Positions 7,404-16,287 of a DNA stretch of 64,000 bases are shown piece after piece (position 1 is the stretch's first letter; every line of letters starts with the position of its first letter). Below the pieces are notes generated by a model that was given only the letters and a program-made list of their open reading frames with translations, was not told where the DNA came from and ran no database searches. The stretch lies in the NCBI RefSeq assembly GCF_003287275.1, contig NZ_QEVW01000005.1, forward strand, positions 620,001 through 684,000, in the 5' to 3' direction. This DNA is from Paenibacillus taichungensis. Lineage in GTDB: Bacteria; Bacillota; Bacilli; Paenibacillales; Paenibacillaceae. The translations under genes were made by a program, and so were the position numbers.

Positions 7404-9448
7404 ACCCGCATGTCCACCCCTTTGTATCGTTCAGGACTGTAGTCCGAGGCAGTCATTTTCCGTTCGGCACCCGGTTCCTGGCCAACAGGCCAGGGTTCCG
7501 CCTTGAAAGTCAGCAACTGATAGCCCAGCTTGTCCAGCGCCTTATGGATTTCTTCACGCCCACTTTCTAGAAGCGGTCCCATTCCTTCGCCGTCATTCAA
7601 TACACGCAGACTGACGATATTATTGACAACATGCACATCGACCAGTGTTGGACCGAGACTTTTCATATCCAGATCGAACCACAGGCGACAGTTGGATGCA
7701 TCCAACTCACCACGTTGTCCGCGTCGTGATTGAATCTGAACGGAAGCCGTCTCTTCTCCGTCAGGTCCGGTAATGGGGATAAACCAGTGCATCTGGGCAA
7801 AGGTAGCACTGCGATCTGTTGTTAGCAATAACTGCTGACCTGTCAGAAATTGCACAGCTTGTCCGGCGGCATCCTTGAGCGCCGCCGGTGCACCATCGCT
7901 GCTGGCAAGCTGCAGCAGTAAGCCCTTCAGCGAGTCCGCGGTTCCCGGACTCGCCACATCCCCCACGCGCGCCTGCGCAGCCGCGCCGTGCACTGCCTGC
8001 TGCTCGTGCTCCGCACCGAGCAGCTTCAACACGCGCCCCACCCACGGATCTCCCTCGTGGGTGACGGGCGCCGCCGCAGCTCCCGCAGGTGCTGCGGCAC
8101 TACCGCCAGCCGGCAGCGCATCCGCGCCGGCTGGCAAAGGCTGCGGCACGCCTCCGGCAGCCGCAGCCGCCGAGCCGCCCTGCGATGCAGGGGCGGCCTG
8201 TGTCGCCGCACCCGGCTGTGCCGGTGCGGCTGTGGACGCGCTGCGCAGCGCGTCCAGCAGCGCCAGCAGCTTGGGCGCCAGCTGCGCTGCCGATGGAGCT
8301 GCTGGCGCTGCCTGCCCTGCTGCGGAAGCGGTAGGCCCCGCAGCAGCAGGCGTTTCACCGCGCCCGTCGGTTCGTCCGGGCGCGCCCCCCTCAGGCTGGC
8401 CAGCAATCACTCGACCAGCCGCAACATCCACAGCCGCCCCCGTCGTGCCTGGGCGGCTCCCAGCAACGCCCGCATCAGCTGCACGCGGGCTCTCACCAGG
8501 TATTCCGGTTCCTGCCGGAATACCTGTACCCACCTTGCCAGCAGTTTCAACATGGCTGGCCCCAGTCTTAACCGCAGCAGTCTCGGCAGTCCCTGCTCCA
8601 GTCTGCCCATTGCCTTTCACCGCACCACTACCAGCAGCATCCTCCGGTCCATCAGCCATTGTAGCATCACCAGCGGCTGCTACAGGCGCAGGTTGCCCGG
8701 ACAATCCGGTGGTTCCTCCTACCTGACGGTTACCGCCTGACGCAGCAACCGTTTCTCCCTCCTGCTCTCCGTTTAACGGTACAGGCGCTCCAGCCATAAT
8801 GTTATTCTTCACCGTAGCTGTCTGTTCACCAGTCGGCAGCGTTTTACCTGCCGTTTGGGTCAACATGGACTCCAACTGGTCAGCCAAACCCTTCAACAAC
8901 TGATGTAGGGGAGGACCAAATACAGCCTGATGCAGACCCTTTACTGTTTCCGCCGTAACCGGAAGACCACGCTGAAAAGCAATACCTGTCGCCTGTACCC
9001 ACTCTTCAACAGGCACCTGTGCAGGTTTGACTGTCATCATATTTTGAACCATGGCTACATTATCCTTGGTCAAAGGTAATCCGCTTCGCTGCATGGCTAA
9101 CAGCAGTTCCCGATTCCCCTTGGTATCCGGCAAACCTACCTCCTGAAGCAAATTGTTCAGAGATGCCTGTGGCAGTTCTGCCAATGTACCCGTCAGTGGT
9201 TTCATTACCGTTACGCCATTTTCACCTGGAGGCTGTACCTGAAGCAGTGTTGTTTCACCTGGGCGAAGCGGGGTTTCCAGTTTTGCACGCACCTGTACAC
9301 CCTGAATCTGAAGAACCGCATCTGCTCCATCATCGGATACACTAACCACAGAACCCCGAACAACCTGACCTTCCTTTAACTCCAGTGGTTTGGCATTTCC
9401 CGGTTTACTATCTCCCAGCAACCCACGAATCACGGAACTTATATTCAT
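7400..9448 (-). CDS. ylqG: FliK-like protein with Ala/Gly/Pro-rich linker (YlqG)
   Basis: A 682-residue protein. The start is taken at 9448 (MNISSVIRGLLGDSK) because AGGAGGGTG lies 6-8 bases ahead; the frame stays open upstream but that extension has no ribosome site. Residues 1-210 form an ordered N-terminal part, including GQVVRGSVVSVSDDGADAVL. Residues about 215-500 are a long low-complexity stretch rich in Ala, Gly, Pro, Thr and Gln. The last about 150 residues (ETASVQIQSRRG, LWFDLDMKSLGPTLVDVHV, LDKLGYQL) match the Flg_hook/FliK C-terminal fold that binds FlhB. This architecture mimics flagellar hook-length control proteins, but no flagellar genes are nearby. The linker DNA (about 7860-8480) is far more G+C-rich than its surroundings. 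Confidence 0.85.
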   Translation of the reverse strand: MNISSVIRGLLGDSKPGNAKPLELKEGQVVRGSVVSVSDDGADAVLQIQGVQVRAKLETPLRPGETTLLQVQPPGENGVTVMKPLTGTLAELPQASLNNLLQEVGLPDTKGNRELLLAMQRSGLPLTKDNVAMVQNMMTVKPAQVPVEEWVQATGIAFQRGLPVTAETVKGLHQAVFGPPLHQLLKGLADQLESMLTQTAGKTLPTGEQTATVKNNIMAGAPVPLNGEQEGETVAASGGNRQVGGTTGLSGQPAPVAAAGDATMADGPEDAAGSGAVKGNGQTGAGTAETAAVKTGASHVETAGKVGTGIPAGTGIPGESPRAADAGVAGSRPGTTGAAVDVAAGRVIAGQPEGGAPGRTDGRGETPAAAGPTASAAGQAAPAAPSAAQLAPKLLALLDALRSASTAAPAQPGAATQAAPASQGGSAAAAAGGVPQPLPAGADALPAGGSAAAPAGAAAAPVTHEGDPWVGRVLKLLGAEHEQQAVHGAAAQARVGDVASPGTADSLKGLLLQLASSDGAPAALKDAAGQAVQFLTGQQLLLTTDRSATFAQMHWFIPITGPDGEETASVQIQSRRGQRGELDASNCRLWFDLDMKSLGPTLVDVHVVNNIVSLRVLNDGEGMGPLLESGREEIHKALDKLGYQLLTFKAEPWPVGQEPGAERKMTASDYSPERYKGVDMRV

Positions 9449-9479
9449 GCCCTTCACCCTCCTTCCGCGTATGATCTGA

Positions 9480-10184
9480 TTAAAATAAAGTGTGCTGTTC
9501 TCCAAGTAGATTGCCGAGAAAACTGCGACGATGCATGGGTGTAGCACCAAGAGCCATAATTTGTTCACGATGAAATTTCGTTGCATATCCCTTATGTATC
9601 GATAACCCATATTCCGGATATAACGTATCCCAATCTTCCTTGCATAGCCTATCCCGGGTAACCTTCGCAATAATGGATGCTGCCGCAATGGATTGACTGT
9701 TGGCATCGCCTTTAATAATGGACAACTGTGGTATATTCACATCTATTTTTTCTGCATCCACCAACAGGTAGTCCGGCACGCCCTCAAGGGCTTCTACCGC
9801 ACGTTTCATGGCAAGCCTTGCAGCCTGTTTAATATTCAGTTGATCAATCGTTTCCGCATCCGCATAACCGATCCCCACTGACAACGCCTTTTCCATAATG
9901 ATGTCGTATAATGCGTCGCGCTTTTTCTCCGTTAATTTCTTGGAATCATTAACCCCTTCCAGAATCAAATCACGAGGTAAAATAACGGCTGCCGCTACTA
10001 CATCTCCAAATAAACAACCACGTCCCACTTCATCAATACCGGCAATACGTTCAAATCCACTTTCCCAATATTCACGCTCATAGATCAGCAGATCTTTGGG
10101 CTCCACCATTTCTTTTTTCTTCTTTTTCGGTTCAACCAGGGCATCCAGTTGCGTCAATTCAGTTAACTCATTCATTTCATTCAT
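9480..10184 (-). CDS. rnhB: Ribonuclease HII
   Basis: Removes ribonucleotides embedded in DNA and RNA primers. The start at 10184 (MNEMNELTEL) follows AGAGGAG; a GTG 24 bases upstream is in frame but lies ahead of that ribosome site. Catalytic acids are visible in GIDEVGRG (Asp-Glu), in YLLVDAE and in GDANSQSIAAASIIAKVTRD, and IHKGYATKFHRE is the usual C-terminal motif. The substrate-sensing GRG loop reads GRGCLFGDVV, where most bacterial enzymes have GRGPLAGPVV, an uncommon set of changes. It heads the operon with ylqG, ylqH and yraN; rbgA upstream is separated by a terminator. Confidence 0.93.
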   Translation of the reverse strand: MNEMNELTELTQLDALVEPKKKKKEMVEPKDLLIYEREYWESGFERIAGIDEVGRGCLFGDVVAAAVILPRDLILEGVNDSKKLTEKKRDALYDIIMEKALSVGIGYADAETIDQLNIKQAARLAMKRAVEALEGVPDYLLVDAEKIDVNIPQLSIIKGDANSQSIAAASIIAKVTRDRLCKEDWDTLYPEYGLSIHKGYATKFHREQIMALGATPMHRRSFLGNLLGEQHTLF

Positions 10185-10523
10185 TACGGTGTCATCTCCT
10201 CTGACCACTCTTGCTTCAACGCATCACTTTTATATCATTTTATTATATAGACGTAGATTTCCGATTTTTGTTCTACCAGATCCAATTCAACAAGAAATAA
10301 ACTTCTGTGAAGCATATATGATCATACGATGGTGAGTTATTATTTTATCGGTATCTGATCGCTTAAATTGAAGATATTCAGCATTGAGCAGGCTAAATCT
10401 TCATCACTCATCATAGCATGATTTAAGAGACCCAGATATACGTACAATACAATCCCATAAAGTTCAATTTTCTAGAATCACCTTCCAGATCAATCAAGGT
10501 TCCTCTGTATTAATTCCAGTAAC
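10185..10523. other. Intergenic region ahead of rnhB
   Basis: Because a terminator closes rbgA at 10524-10565, a promoter for rnhB should lie here. An A+T-rich stretch with TATAAT-like sequence is near 10240, but no matching -35 was found. Nothing else is recognised. Confidence 0.4.
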
Positions 10524-10565
10524 ACAAAAAGCGACCGCTCCCGGTAATCCGGTAACGGCCGCTTC
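10524..10565 (-). terminator. Intrinsic terminator of rbgA
   Basis: On the minus strand AAGCGGCCG pairs with CGGTCGCTT (one G-U), followed by TTTTT, about 20 bases past the rbgA stop. Confidence 0.85.
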
Positions 10566-10585
10566 TTTCGGCAGTTGTCTCTTAT

Positions 10586-11449
10586 TTAATAAGGAGCTTC
10601 CATAGAGAAACGTCCCATTTTGCCCGCACGCAGTTCACGCAGAAATGCTCGCGATGCCTTTTCCAAATCGATACGCCCACCGCTTACCACACAACCACGT
10701 ATACGACCAACCTGCTCCATGATCGCAACAACGCTGTCAGAATCATCTGCATCTTTGGAGAACTCCTGAAGTCCGTATCGTTCTTCAAGTGAATCCCAGT
10801 AATAACGCATTAGATAACTGATGCCAAAAAAGGCGATGTCTTCTGCATTCAGAATCTCTTCCTTAATTGCACCTGTTACTGCAAGACGATAACCCACGTT
10901 TTGATCTTCGAATTTCGGCCAAAGAATACCCGGGGTATCCAGCAGTTCCATTTCTTTACCCACTTTGATCCACTGTTGTCCCTTCGTCACACCAGGACGA
11001 TCTCCCGTTGCCGCAATGTTCCGTCCAGCCAGTCGGTTAATTAGCGTGGATTTACCCACGTTTGGGATACCAACAATCAGTCCACGAACCGCTCGAGGGT
11101 TAATCCCTTTGGCTATTTGACGGTCAATCTTTTCTTTTAGGAGAAGCTTCGCTTGTGTTGGGATGTCTTTCACGTTGGTACCTGTTGAAGCATCTACAGG
11201 GAAAGCAGTGATTCCCTCTTTTTTGAAATATTCAATCCATTCTTGCGTCACTTTCGCATCAGCCAAGTCGGACTTATTCAACAAAATCATCCGGGGTTTG
11301 CCCTGTAAAATCTCGTCAATCATCGGGTTGCGGCTGGAGACAGGCAGACGGGCATCCAGCAGTTCGATGACCACGTCAATCAGCTTTAACTTATCCTGAA
11401 TCTGGCGTCTGGCTCGGGTCATATGACCTGGAAACCATTGAATCGTCAC
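10586..11449 (-). CDS. rbgA: Ribosome biogenesis GTPase RbgA (YlqF)
   Basis: An essential GTPase in Bacillus that assists late 50S subunit maturation. This 287-residue protein begins [17 protein letters not shown] and shows the circularly permuted GTPase order: G4 LNKSDLAD near residue 57 precedes G1 [14 protein letters not shown] near 128 and G3 DTPGILWP near 170. The C-terminal helical domain ([20 protein letters not shown]) resembles ANTAR-type RNA-binding regions. The start codon is GTG at 11449 with GAGGTGA upstream. It lies downstream of lepB in the same direction with a 170-base gap and may be co-transcribed. Confidence 0.96.
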   Translation of the reverse strand: MTIQWFPGHMTRARRQIQDKLKLIDVVIELLDARLPVSSRNPMIDEILQGKPRMILLNKSDLADAKVTQEWIEYFKKEGITAFPVDASTGTNVKDIPTQAKLLLKEKIDRQIAKGINPRAVRGLIVGIPNVGKSTLINRLAGRNIAATGDRPGVTKGQQWIKVGKEMELLDTPGILWPKFEDQNVGYRLAVTGAIKEEILNAEDIAFFGISYLMRYYWDSLEERYGLQEFSKDADDSDSVVAIMEQVGRIRGCVVSGGRIDLEKASRAFLRELRAGKMGRFSMEAPY

Positions 11450-11616
11450 CTTGTCTTCACCTCATTATTTGTTAATATATAGGCTTTATCTATAACATGC
11501 ACACCGCATCATTTCGTTGGCAAAACAATCTTCAGATCTCTATTATCCCCAAATTAGTTCTGCCTTCTACGTTTTGGTGTACACATTATATTTTGCTTAT
11601 ATATCCTGCATTCATA

Positions 11617-12237
11617 TTAATGGTTAATCCACTTGATATCGCCGATCGGCCAGAAAATCACATCTGCACGACCTACAATATCCTTCAGTGATACATAGCC
11701 GATCATTCGGCTATCCGTACTATTCGGACGGTTATCCCCCATTACAAAAACATGACCTTCCGGTACTTTCCCATCCGGGAATTGTTCATTAGGGAAGTCC
11801 TTCACGTTATAGGTTCCACCGTTCGCTTCAGCAGCATCGATTGCTCCCTGAATGTAAGTCTCATCGACTTTTTTACCATTGACGAGAACCGTATCGTCCT
11901 GAACCTCAACGGTATCACCAGCGACAGCAATGACACGTTTAATGAAATCACGGCCTTCGGTTGGAACGTGGAATACAATTACTTCTCCGCGCTGTGGTTC
12001 CCTAATATCATATAAAATTTCATTGACGATTACACGTTCACCTGTATGAAAATTCGGCTGCATGGAAGGCCCGTCCACAACAAACGGTTTAAACAGCAAC
12101 CACCGAATTAAAATGACAAGTACTAGTGCGATCACGATGGCTTTGAGCCATTCGAAAATTTCATTTTTGGCTTTTTTGGATCGACTGCTTTTCTCTTCAG
12201 CAGTATTGCCCTGGTCCTGTTGAACTTCCTGTTCCAT
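11617..12237 (-). CDS. lepB: Signal peptidase I
   Basis: The membrane protease that removes signal peptides from exported proteins. It has 206 residues from the ATG at 12237, chosen because AGAGGAAG precedes it; a GTG seven codons upstream would place that site inside the gene. One N-terminal membrane segment (AIVIALVLVILIRWLLF, residues about 33-49) follows a charged, Lys/Glu-rich cytoplasmic tail. The catalytic Ser58 is in VDGPSMQPNF and Lys100 in GRDFIKRVIAVAGD; box E GDNRPNSTDSR is near residue 170. This is a SipS/SipT-type enzyme. A paralogue elsewhere is likely but not visible here. Confidence 0.95.
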   Translation of the reverse strand: MEQEVQQDQGNTAEEKSSRSKKAKNEIFEWLKAIVIALVLVILIRWLLFKPFVVDGPSMQPNFHTGERVIVNEILYDIREPQRGEVIVFHVPTEGRDFIKRVIAVAGDTVEVQDDTVLVNGKKVDETYIQGAIDAAEANGGTYNVKDFPNEQFPDGKVPEGHVFVMGDNRPNSTDSRMIGYVSLKDIVGRADVIFWPIGDIKWINH

Positions 12238-12445
12238 TAATGATCTTCCTCTCTTCACAGTACATGTTATAGCAGTTTTTACACATCATCAGTTATGTAA
12301 TCTTACACGCAAGCATTACCAGTACATTTAATCCACAATTCAAATGTCCTTCAATAACTGATTCCACAAGCCTCCCGGACTATTCGCGCATGTGCCGCCA
12401 TACCATTTTACTCGGAAGTGCACCTCCGGTTCAACTTTTCCCGGA

Positions 12446-12476
12446 CAAAAACGAAAAGGGCTTGTCTCCAAGCCCT
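12446..12476 (-). terminator. Intrinsic terminator of rplS
   Basis: On the minus strand GGGCTTG, loop GAGA, CAAGCCC is followed by TTTTCGTTTTT, 18 bases after the rplS stop. Confidence 0.85.
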
Positions 12477-12493
12477 CCCCGGTATCCGTTATA

Positions 12494-12835
12494 TTAACGA
12501 ATTTCTTTAATTCTCGCTGCTTTACCGCGTAGTTCACGAAGATAATAAAGCTTCGCACGACGCACTTTACCACGGCGAGCCACTTCGATTCTATCGATTT
12601 TAGGGGAATGAAGCGGGAAAGCTCTTTCCACACCTACACCGTAAGAAATTTTACGAACTGTAAAAGTCTCACTGATTCCACCACCACGGCGTTTAATCAC
12701 AACACCTTCGAACAATTGGATACGCTCACGAGTTCCCTCGATTACCTTAACGTGCACTTTCAAAGTGTCACCAGGACGAAAACTCGGAATATCTTTACGA
12801 AGTTGTTCTTGTGTAATCGCTTGAACGATATTCAT
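12494..12835 (-). CDS. rplS: 50S ribosomal protein L19
   Basis: A 113-residue L19 located at the 30S-50S interface. It contains the full family sequence: [48 protein letters not shown] and [17 protein letters not shown]. The start ATG follows AAGGAGGGAGTC. In most Bacillota rplS directly follows trmD; here about 3.4 kb with three unrelated genes separates them, and rplS has its own promoter, leader and terminator. Confidence 0.98.
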   Translation of the reverse strand: MNIVQAITQEQLRKDIPSFRPGDTLKVHVKVIEGTRERIQLFEGVVIKRRGGGISETFTVRKISYGVGVERAFPLHSPKIDRIEVARRGKVRRAKLYYLRELRGKAARIKEIR

Positions 12836-12966
12836 CTATGACTCCCTCCTTCCGTACAGGCGTTCATACTTCTTCCAGAGAACACCTTGTCTCCTTCATT
12901 ATCCATAGAGGACCGCCGTATTCCACATAACAGACTTATTGTATCACGCAGCATAATAAAACACAA
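12836..12966 (-). promoter_or_regulatory. rplS promoter and roughly 95-base leader
   Basis: Reading leftward, TTGTGT (12961-12966), a 17-base spacer and TACAAT (12938-12943) with an upstream TG give an extended -10 SigA-type promoter. The transcript would have about 95 untranslated bases before the L19 start. Bacillota commonly carry an L19 autoregulatory leader RNA at this position; I did not fold the RNA, so membership is unproven. Confidence 0.55.
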
Positions 12967-13343
12967 GGAAAAATAAACAAATTGCTGATGGAACTGCTTA
13001 GTTCTTCAATCCCCTGAATTTTCTTTACTCCAATTAATCGTTATCAGCTAAAATGATCATCTTGAGCACGTCCCTGAATTCTATTATAGTCATATTGTAA
13101 ATTGCATTAAAATACACCTGTTGAACCCGCTTTTCAGCTCAATTCTTTATATACATCGAAGCTCCACTCCTATGAAGTGTCCTAAAAAGTATTCTTGAAT
13201 AAGTCAAGCATTAGAAGGAAAAAATACTGTAACTTTCTGTTAAGATAGATCGTCTATGATATAGCTTGTTGGATTACGTGCTGATGCATCTACAATGTAA
13301 TTCCACGAAGAAATGAAATGGCAAAAGGAGAACCAATCGACTT
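12967..13343. other. Intergenic region ahead of the polysaccharide deacetylase gene
   Basis: About 375 A+T-rich bases between divergent rplS and the deacetylase gene. The deacetylase promoter must lie here, but I could not assign it. No RNA gene or repeat was recognised. Confidence 0.4.
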
Positions 13344-14309
13344 ATGAAACACTTCAAAAAAATCGCTCTTGCTGCACTCGCATTACTCACTTGTACTATT
13401 ACAATGTATGCGTATGCGGTAACTCATCCTACCAATGCAATGTCTCACAAAGCATGCACGTCCTGGGATATGGTCAAACGTAAGGCATTTCTAATGTCTC
13501 ACTCCGATTATTCCAGCAAACCTGCACTTGATCTGGCTACTTTTCACATCGCACAAGATTCGGCTACTGAAGTACCTGTACTGATGTATCATTACATACT
13601 GCCCAAAATCAACAATCACGAACCAAACAACAAATCGATCATTAATCTGGAAGACTTTGAAGAGAACATGAAATATTTGCATGAAGAAGGCTATAACACA
13701 ATTACACTGGAGCAACTTGAGCAATACGTGAATGGACAGATCTCTTTACCCAAAAAATCCATTGTCATTACCTTTGATGATGGATATCAGAACAATTATA
13801 CCCTAGCCTACCCTGTGCTCAAAAAATATAATTTCCACGCTTCCCTATTTGTAATCGGCAGCAAAATTCAGGACCAGACTTCAGCTTTTGATCCAACCAA
13901 AAATACGTTTATCTCCAAACAGGAGATGCAGGACGCTAAAGACGTCTTTGAGTTCAACAGCCATACCTATAATTTGCACCACAAGGGATACATGCGTTGC
14001 GGCGATAACGTGCCCGTAGGACTCGACACAAGCCTGCTGAGTGATGACATCAAGTTAATGAAAGAAACCGGTATAGATACGCCGTATCTGGCCTACCCTT
14101 TCGGTTATACCAGCACGCAGATGATCTATCAGCTGCAGCAAAATGGGTATCGCATGGCCTTTTCCGTACGTTCAGGATTTGTTCGACCTGGGGATAATCC
14201 TATGAAGCTCCCACGATTAACGGTTACGACAGGAACTGATTTGGCTGCATTGCTCCACCCTGAATCAGACCAACAGGAAATCCTTCCTGTCGTAGAAATC
14301 AGTCATTAA
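13344..14309 (+). CDS. Secreted polysaccharide deacetylase (NodB fold)
   Basis: A 321-residue exported protein. A signal segment IALAALALLTCTITMYAYA occupies residues about 7-26. The NodB domain begins at VPVLMYHYI (residue about 78), has TFDDGY at 143-148 (general base and metal Asp), and SHTYNLH at 206-212 supplies the two metal histidines. LAYPFGY near 250 and LPRLTV near 296 complete the fold. The family removes N- or O-acetyl groups from peptidoglycan, chitin or surface polysaccharide; the substrate here cannot be told. The ribosome site AAAGGAG is 14 bases from the ATG. Its stop codon overlaps the stop of the opposite gene by three bases, and its terminator is embedded in that gene. Confidence 0.9.
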   Translation: MKHFKKIALAALALLTCTITMYAYAVTHPTNAMSHKACTSWDMVKRKAFLMSHSDYSSKPALDLATFHIAQDSATEVPVLMYHYILPKINNHEPNNKSIINLEDFEENMKYLHEEGYNTITLEQLEQYVNGQISLPKKSIVITFDDGYQNNYTLAYPVLKKYNFHASLFVIGSKIQDQTSAFDPTKNTFISKQEMQDAKDVFEFNSHTYNLHHKGYMRCGDNVPVGLDTSLLSDDIKLMKETGIDTPYLAYPFGYTSTQMIYQLQQNGYRMAFSVRSGFVRPGDNPMKLPRLTVTTGTDLAALLHPESDQQEILPVVEISH

Positions 14310-15568
14310 TCTAGGATTGAAACTTCCCCGCCGGGATAAAGAGTCGAGCTATACAGCCTTTTTGGCTGAAGCTGGGCTCTTTTTATGTCCAAAGAGGCTG
14401 GAGTGGTTACATCCATCACTGAGCTGGAATAGATTACCGCCTCATGTGCATCATAGATGATGACCTGTTCCCTTCCACTCTGACACAAGTCTGCATGTAC
14501 GGCATAGCCCTCTTTTCCAAATGCTGCAACCGTTTGCATATTACCATTGACCAAAGCTGGCAGGACACCTGCACCTCGGCGATAAGCCAGGATATAGTCA
14601 AGCACGCTGTCATCCCAGCTGCGTACAGGCTCAATAATGGTTAACCAGCCACGAGTTTTACGATCTTCTTTCCACAGTTCTTTTCCATCCCTATCCAGCA
14701 TAAACATTCCATCCTTGCCATTCTCATCTCCACGAATAATCCGATCCAGGCCTGCAATCTGTAATCCTTGTCTTTCTCCATAAAATTTCCCCAATGCGAT
14801 ATGCTGTGATTCAATCGAATCCTCATAACGCCATTTTTCATGACCGTACCGATCCATCATCACAGTGACACTGCCACCAATAACAATTTCAACTTCCCCG
14901 TCCTCGTCCACGTCGCCAAACCATATACAGTCTGCGTGATCATCAAGATTCTGACAGGACCATAATAATGTTCCATCATGATCCAGCATGTCATACCCGG
15001 CCATCACTTCATCTTTGCCATCTCCATCGATATCGTATACCCACGGAAAATGACCTATATTGCCTTCATGCTTCCACAACAAATTAAAATCGTTATCTAA
15101 TGCCCATAACGTCTTATACCGATCCTTCAGCAGAATATCCATCGTGTGTTGGTCACCACTTAGGTTTGCAAGAATAATACAATCATGCGCTTGCTCTTCA
15201 GGCAATTCATGACGTTTCTTTATCACTCCTGTTCTTCCATCCAGAATAAGCAATTGTTTGTTCATTACACACAGCACTTCATTATTTCCGTCTCCGTCCC
15301 AATCTACAATCTGAGCAGGATAGTCTGATCCTGGACCGCCTGCATCCGGGTCCGGTGTTCCGACCTGCCACATTAATGTTCCATCCAGATCATATGCCGA
15401 CAAACAACATACCTGATGCGGAACGTAACGATCATCTATGCCCCCATCAGCCTGCACCAACAGCATCTCAAGCCTGCCATCTCCATTCAGATCCCCCAGA
15501 AGCATCTTACAGCGCTCTCCAGCTTCGCTAATATTCACTCTGCCAACTTCATAAGGCTGATGATTCAT
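14306..15568 (-). CDS. Cytoplasmic FG-GAP/VCBS-type beta-propeller protein
   Basis: A 420-residue protein with no signal peptide or membrane segment. It carries repeated calcium-loop motifs DLNGDGRLEM, DWDGDGNNEV, DIDGDGKDEV and DVDEDGEVEI about 50-90 residues apart, alternating with WxxxxG-type blades. These repeats resemble the eight-bladed propeller of family PL11 rhamnogalacturonan lyases, but the protein is much shorter than typical YesW/YesX enzymes and I cannot place catalytic residues, so a lyase activity is not claimed. The start ATG follows GAGGAGGAATAGT. It converges on the deacetylase gene with stop codons overlapping by three bases. It is one of three genes inserted between rplS and trmD. 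Confidence 0.7.
   Translation of the reverse strand: MNHQPYEVGRVNISEAGERCKMLLGDLNGDGRLEMLLVQADGGIDDRYVPHQVCCLSAYDLDGTLMWQVGTPDPDAGGPGSDYPAQIVDWDGDGNNEVLCVMNKQLLILDGRTGVIKKRHELPEEQAHDCIILANLSGDQHTMDILLKDRYKTLWALDNDFNLLWKHEGNIGHFPWVYDIDGDGKDEVMAGYDMLDHDGTLLWSCQNLDDHADCIWFGDVDEDGEVEIVIGGSVTVMMDRYGHEKWRYEDSIESQHIALGKFYGERQGLQIAGLDRIIRGDENGKDGMFMLDRDGKELWKEDRKTRGWLTIIEPVRSWDDSVLDYILAYRRGAGVLPALVNGNMQTVAAFGKEGYAVHADLCQSGREQVIIYDAHEAVIYSSSVMDVTTPASLDIKRAQLQPKRLYSSTLYPGGEVSILD
14338..14385 (+). terminator. Terminator of the deacetylase gene, embedded in the opposite gene
   Basis: AAAGAG..AGCT..AGCC pairs with GGCT..AGCT..CTCTTT and is followed by TTTTATG on the plus strand. It begins 29 bases past the deacetylase stop and encodes the last residues of the leftward propeller protein. 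Confidence 0.7.
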
Positions 15569-15715
15569 ACTATTCCTCCTCAGCTTGTCGTCTTCATACC
15601 TTGCTAGCTGAAATCACCATAAAGAAATTTTTCAGTTTATACAACCCTAATTCGGAACATGCAAAAATGTTCAAAGGGGCAAAATTGTTTCAATATTAGG
15701 ATTAAGCTTGTTGGC

Positions 15716-16096
15716 CTATGGCTTAATCCATTCTAGAAATTCAAGTCGATTTCCAAAGGGATCATTGATATAGAACCTTTTTACACCTTCATCAGTCCGC
15801 GCTTCATCATCAATGACTTGAATATGGTTACGATTCAGATTGTCACGCAACGCATCTAAATTCTGTACGTGAAATGCCGGATGTGCTTTTATAGCGGGAA
15901 CAAAATCTCTTTGCACTCCAATATGTACTTGATGCATGCCACATTGAAACCAAACACCACCACGTTTTCTTAAAATCTCAGGTTTGGGAATCTCGCTCCA
16001 ACCTAACACTTTATTAAAAAAATTACGTGCATCCGTTTCACACTCTTCTGGTGCAGCAAGTTGTACATGGTCAAGACCATAAAAGTGATAAGACAT
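15716..16096 (-). CDS. VOC (glyoxalase/bleomycin resistance-like) protein
   Basis: A 126-residue single-chain member of the vicinal oxygen chelate superfamily. LDHVQLAAP near residue 8 supplies the first metal-ligand His, GMHQVHIGVQ and AHPAFHVQN the middle ones, and FYINDPFGNRLEFLEW near the C-terminus the final Glu. The family covers dioxygenases, glyoxalases, fosfomycin-type resistance enzymes and antibiotic-binding proteins, so no substrate is assigned. The start ATG has GAAGGGTGG upstream. The gene stands alone, and its upstream region has three TGAAAC/GTTTCA half-sites that look like an operator. Confidence 0.82.
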   Translation of the reverse strand: MSYHFYGLDHVQLAAPEECETDARNFFNKVLGWSEIPKPEILRKRGGVWFQCGMHQVHIGVQRDFVPAIKAHPAFHVQNLDALRDNLNRNHIQVIDDEARTDEGVKRFYINDPFGNRLEFLEWIKP

Positions 16097-16112
16097 ATAT
16101 ACGCCACCCTTC

Positions 16113-16138
16113 GTTTCATTTAATGAAACTAAGTTTCA
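16113..16138. promoter_or_regulatory. Three TGAAAC/GTTTCA half-sites upstream of the VOC gene
   Basis: On the plus strand GTTTCA (16113-16118), TGAAAC (16124-16129) and GTTTCA (16133-16138) alternate in orientation. The first pair is part of a 17-base palindrome GTTTCATT-T-AATGAAAC. The element sits 17-42 bases ahead of the start codon, where a repressor would block transcription. The cognate regulator is unknown. Confidence 0.5.
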
Positions 16139-16200
16139 TAATACGCTTATATTTTATAGTAATTGCCAATGGAAATCCAGTTTTTCACATTCTTCAATAC

Positions 16201-16238
16201 AGAAAAAGACCAACCTTTATATCACAAGGTTGGTCTTA
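16201..16238 (-). terminator. Terminator of the rimM-trmD operon
   Basis: AAGACCAACCTT and AAGGTTGGTCTT form a perfect 12-bp stem. The minus strand continues with TTTTTCT. It falls 50 bases after the trmD stop. Confidence 0.9.
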
Positions 16239-16287
16239 CAAGCTTTGAAATGAGTTATTTTACGTGCTCAAACGAGATACTATCCAA

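Noticed and set aside
7875..8740. Long rightward frames of 250-283 codons over the ylqG linker
   Set aside because: Antisense shadows caused by high G+C and lack of stop codons; Ala/Pro/Arg-rich nonsense composition.
12340..12633. 97-codon leftward frame over the rplS terminator
   Set aside because: Overlaps the end of rplS and the terminator in another frame.
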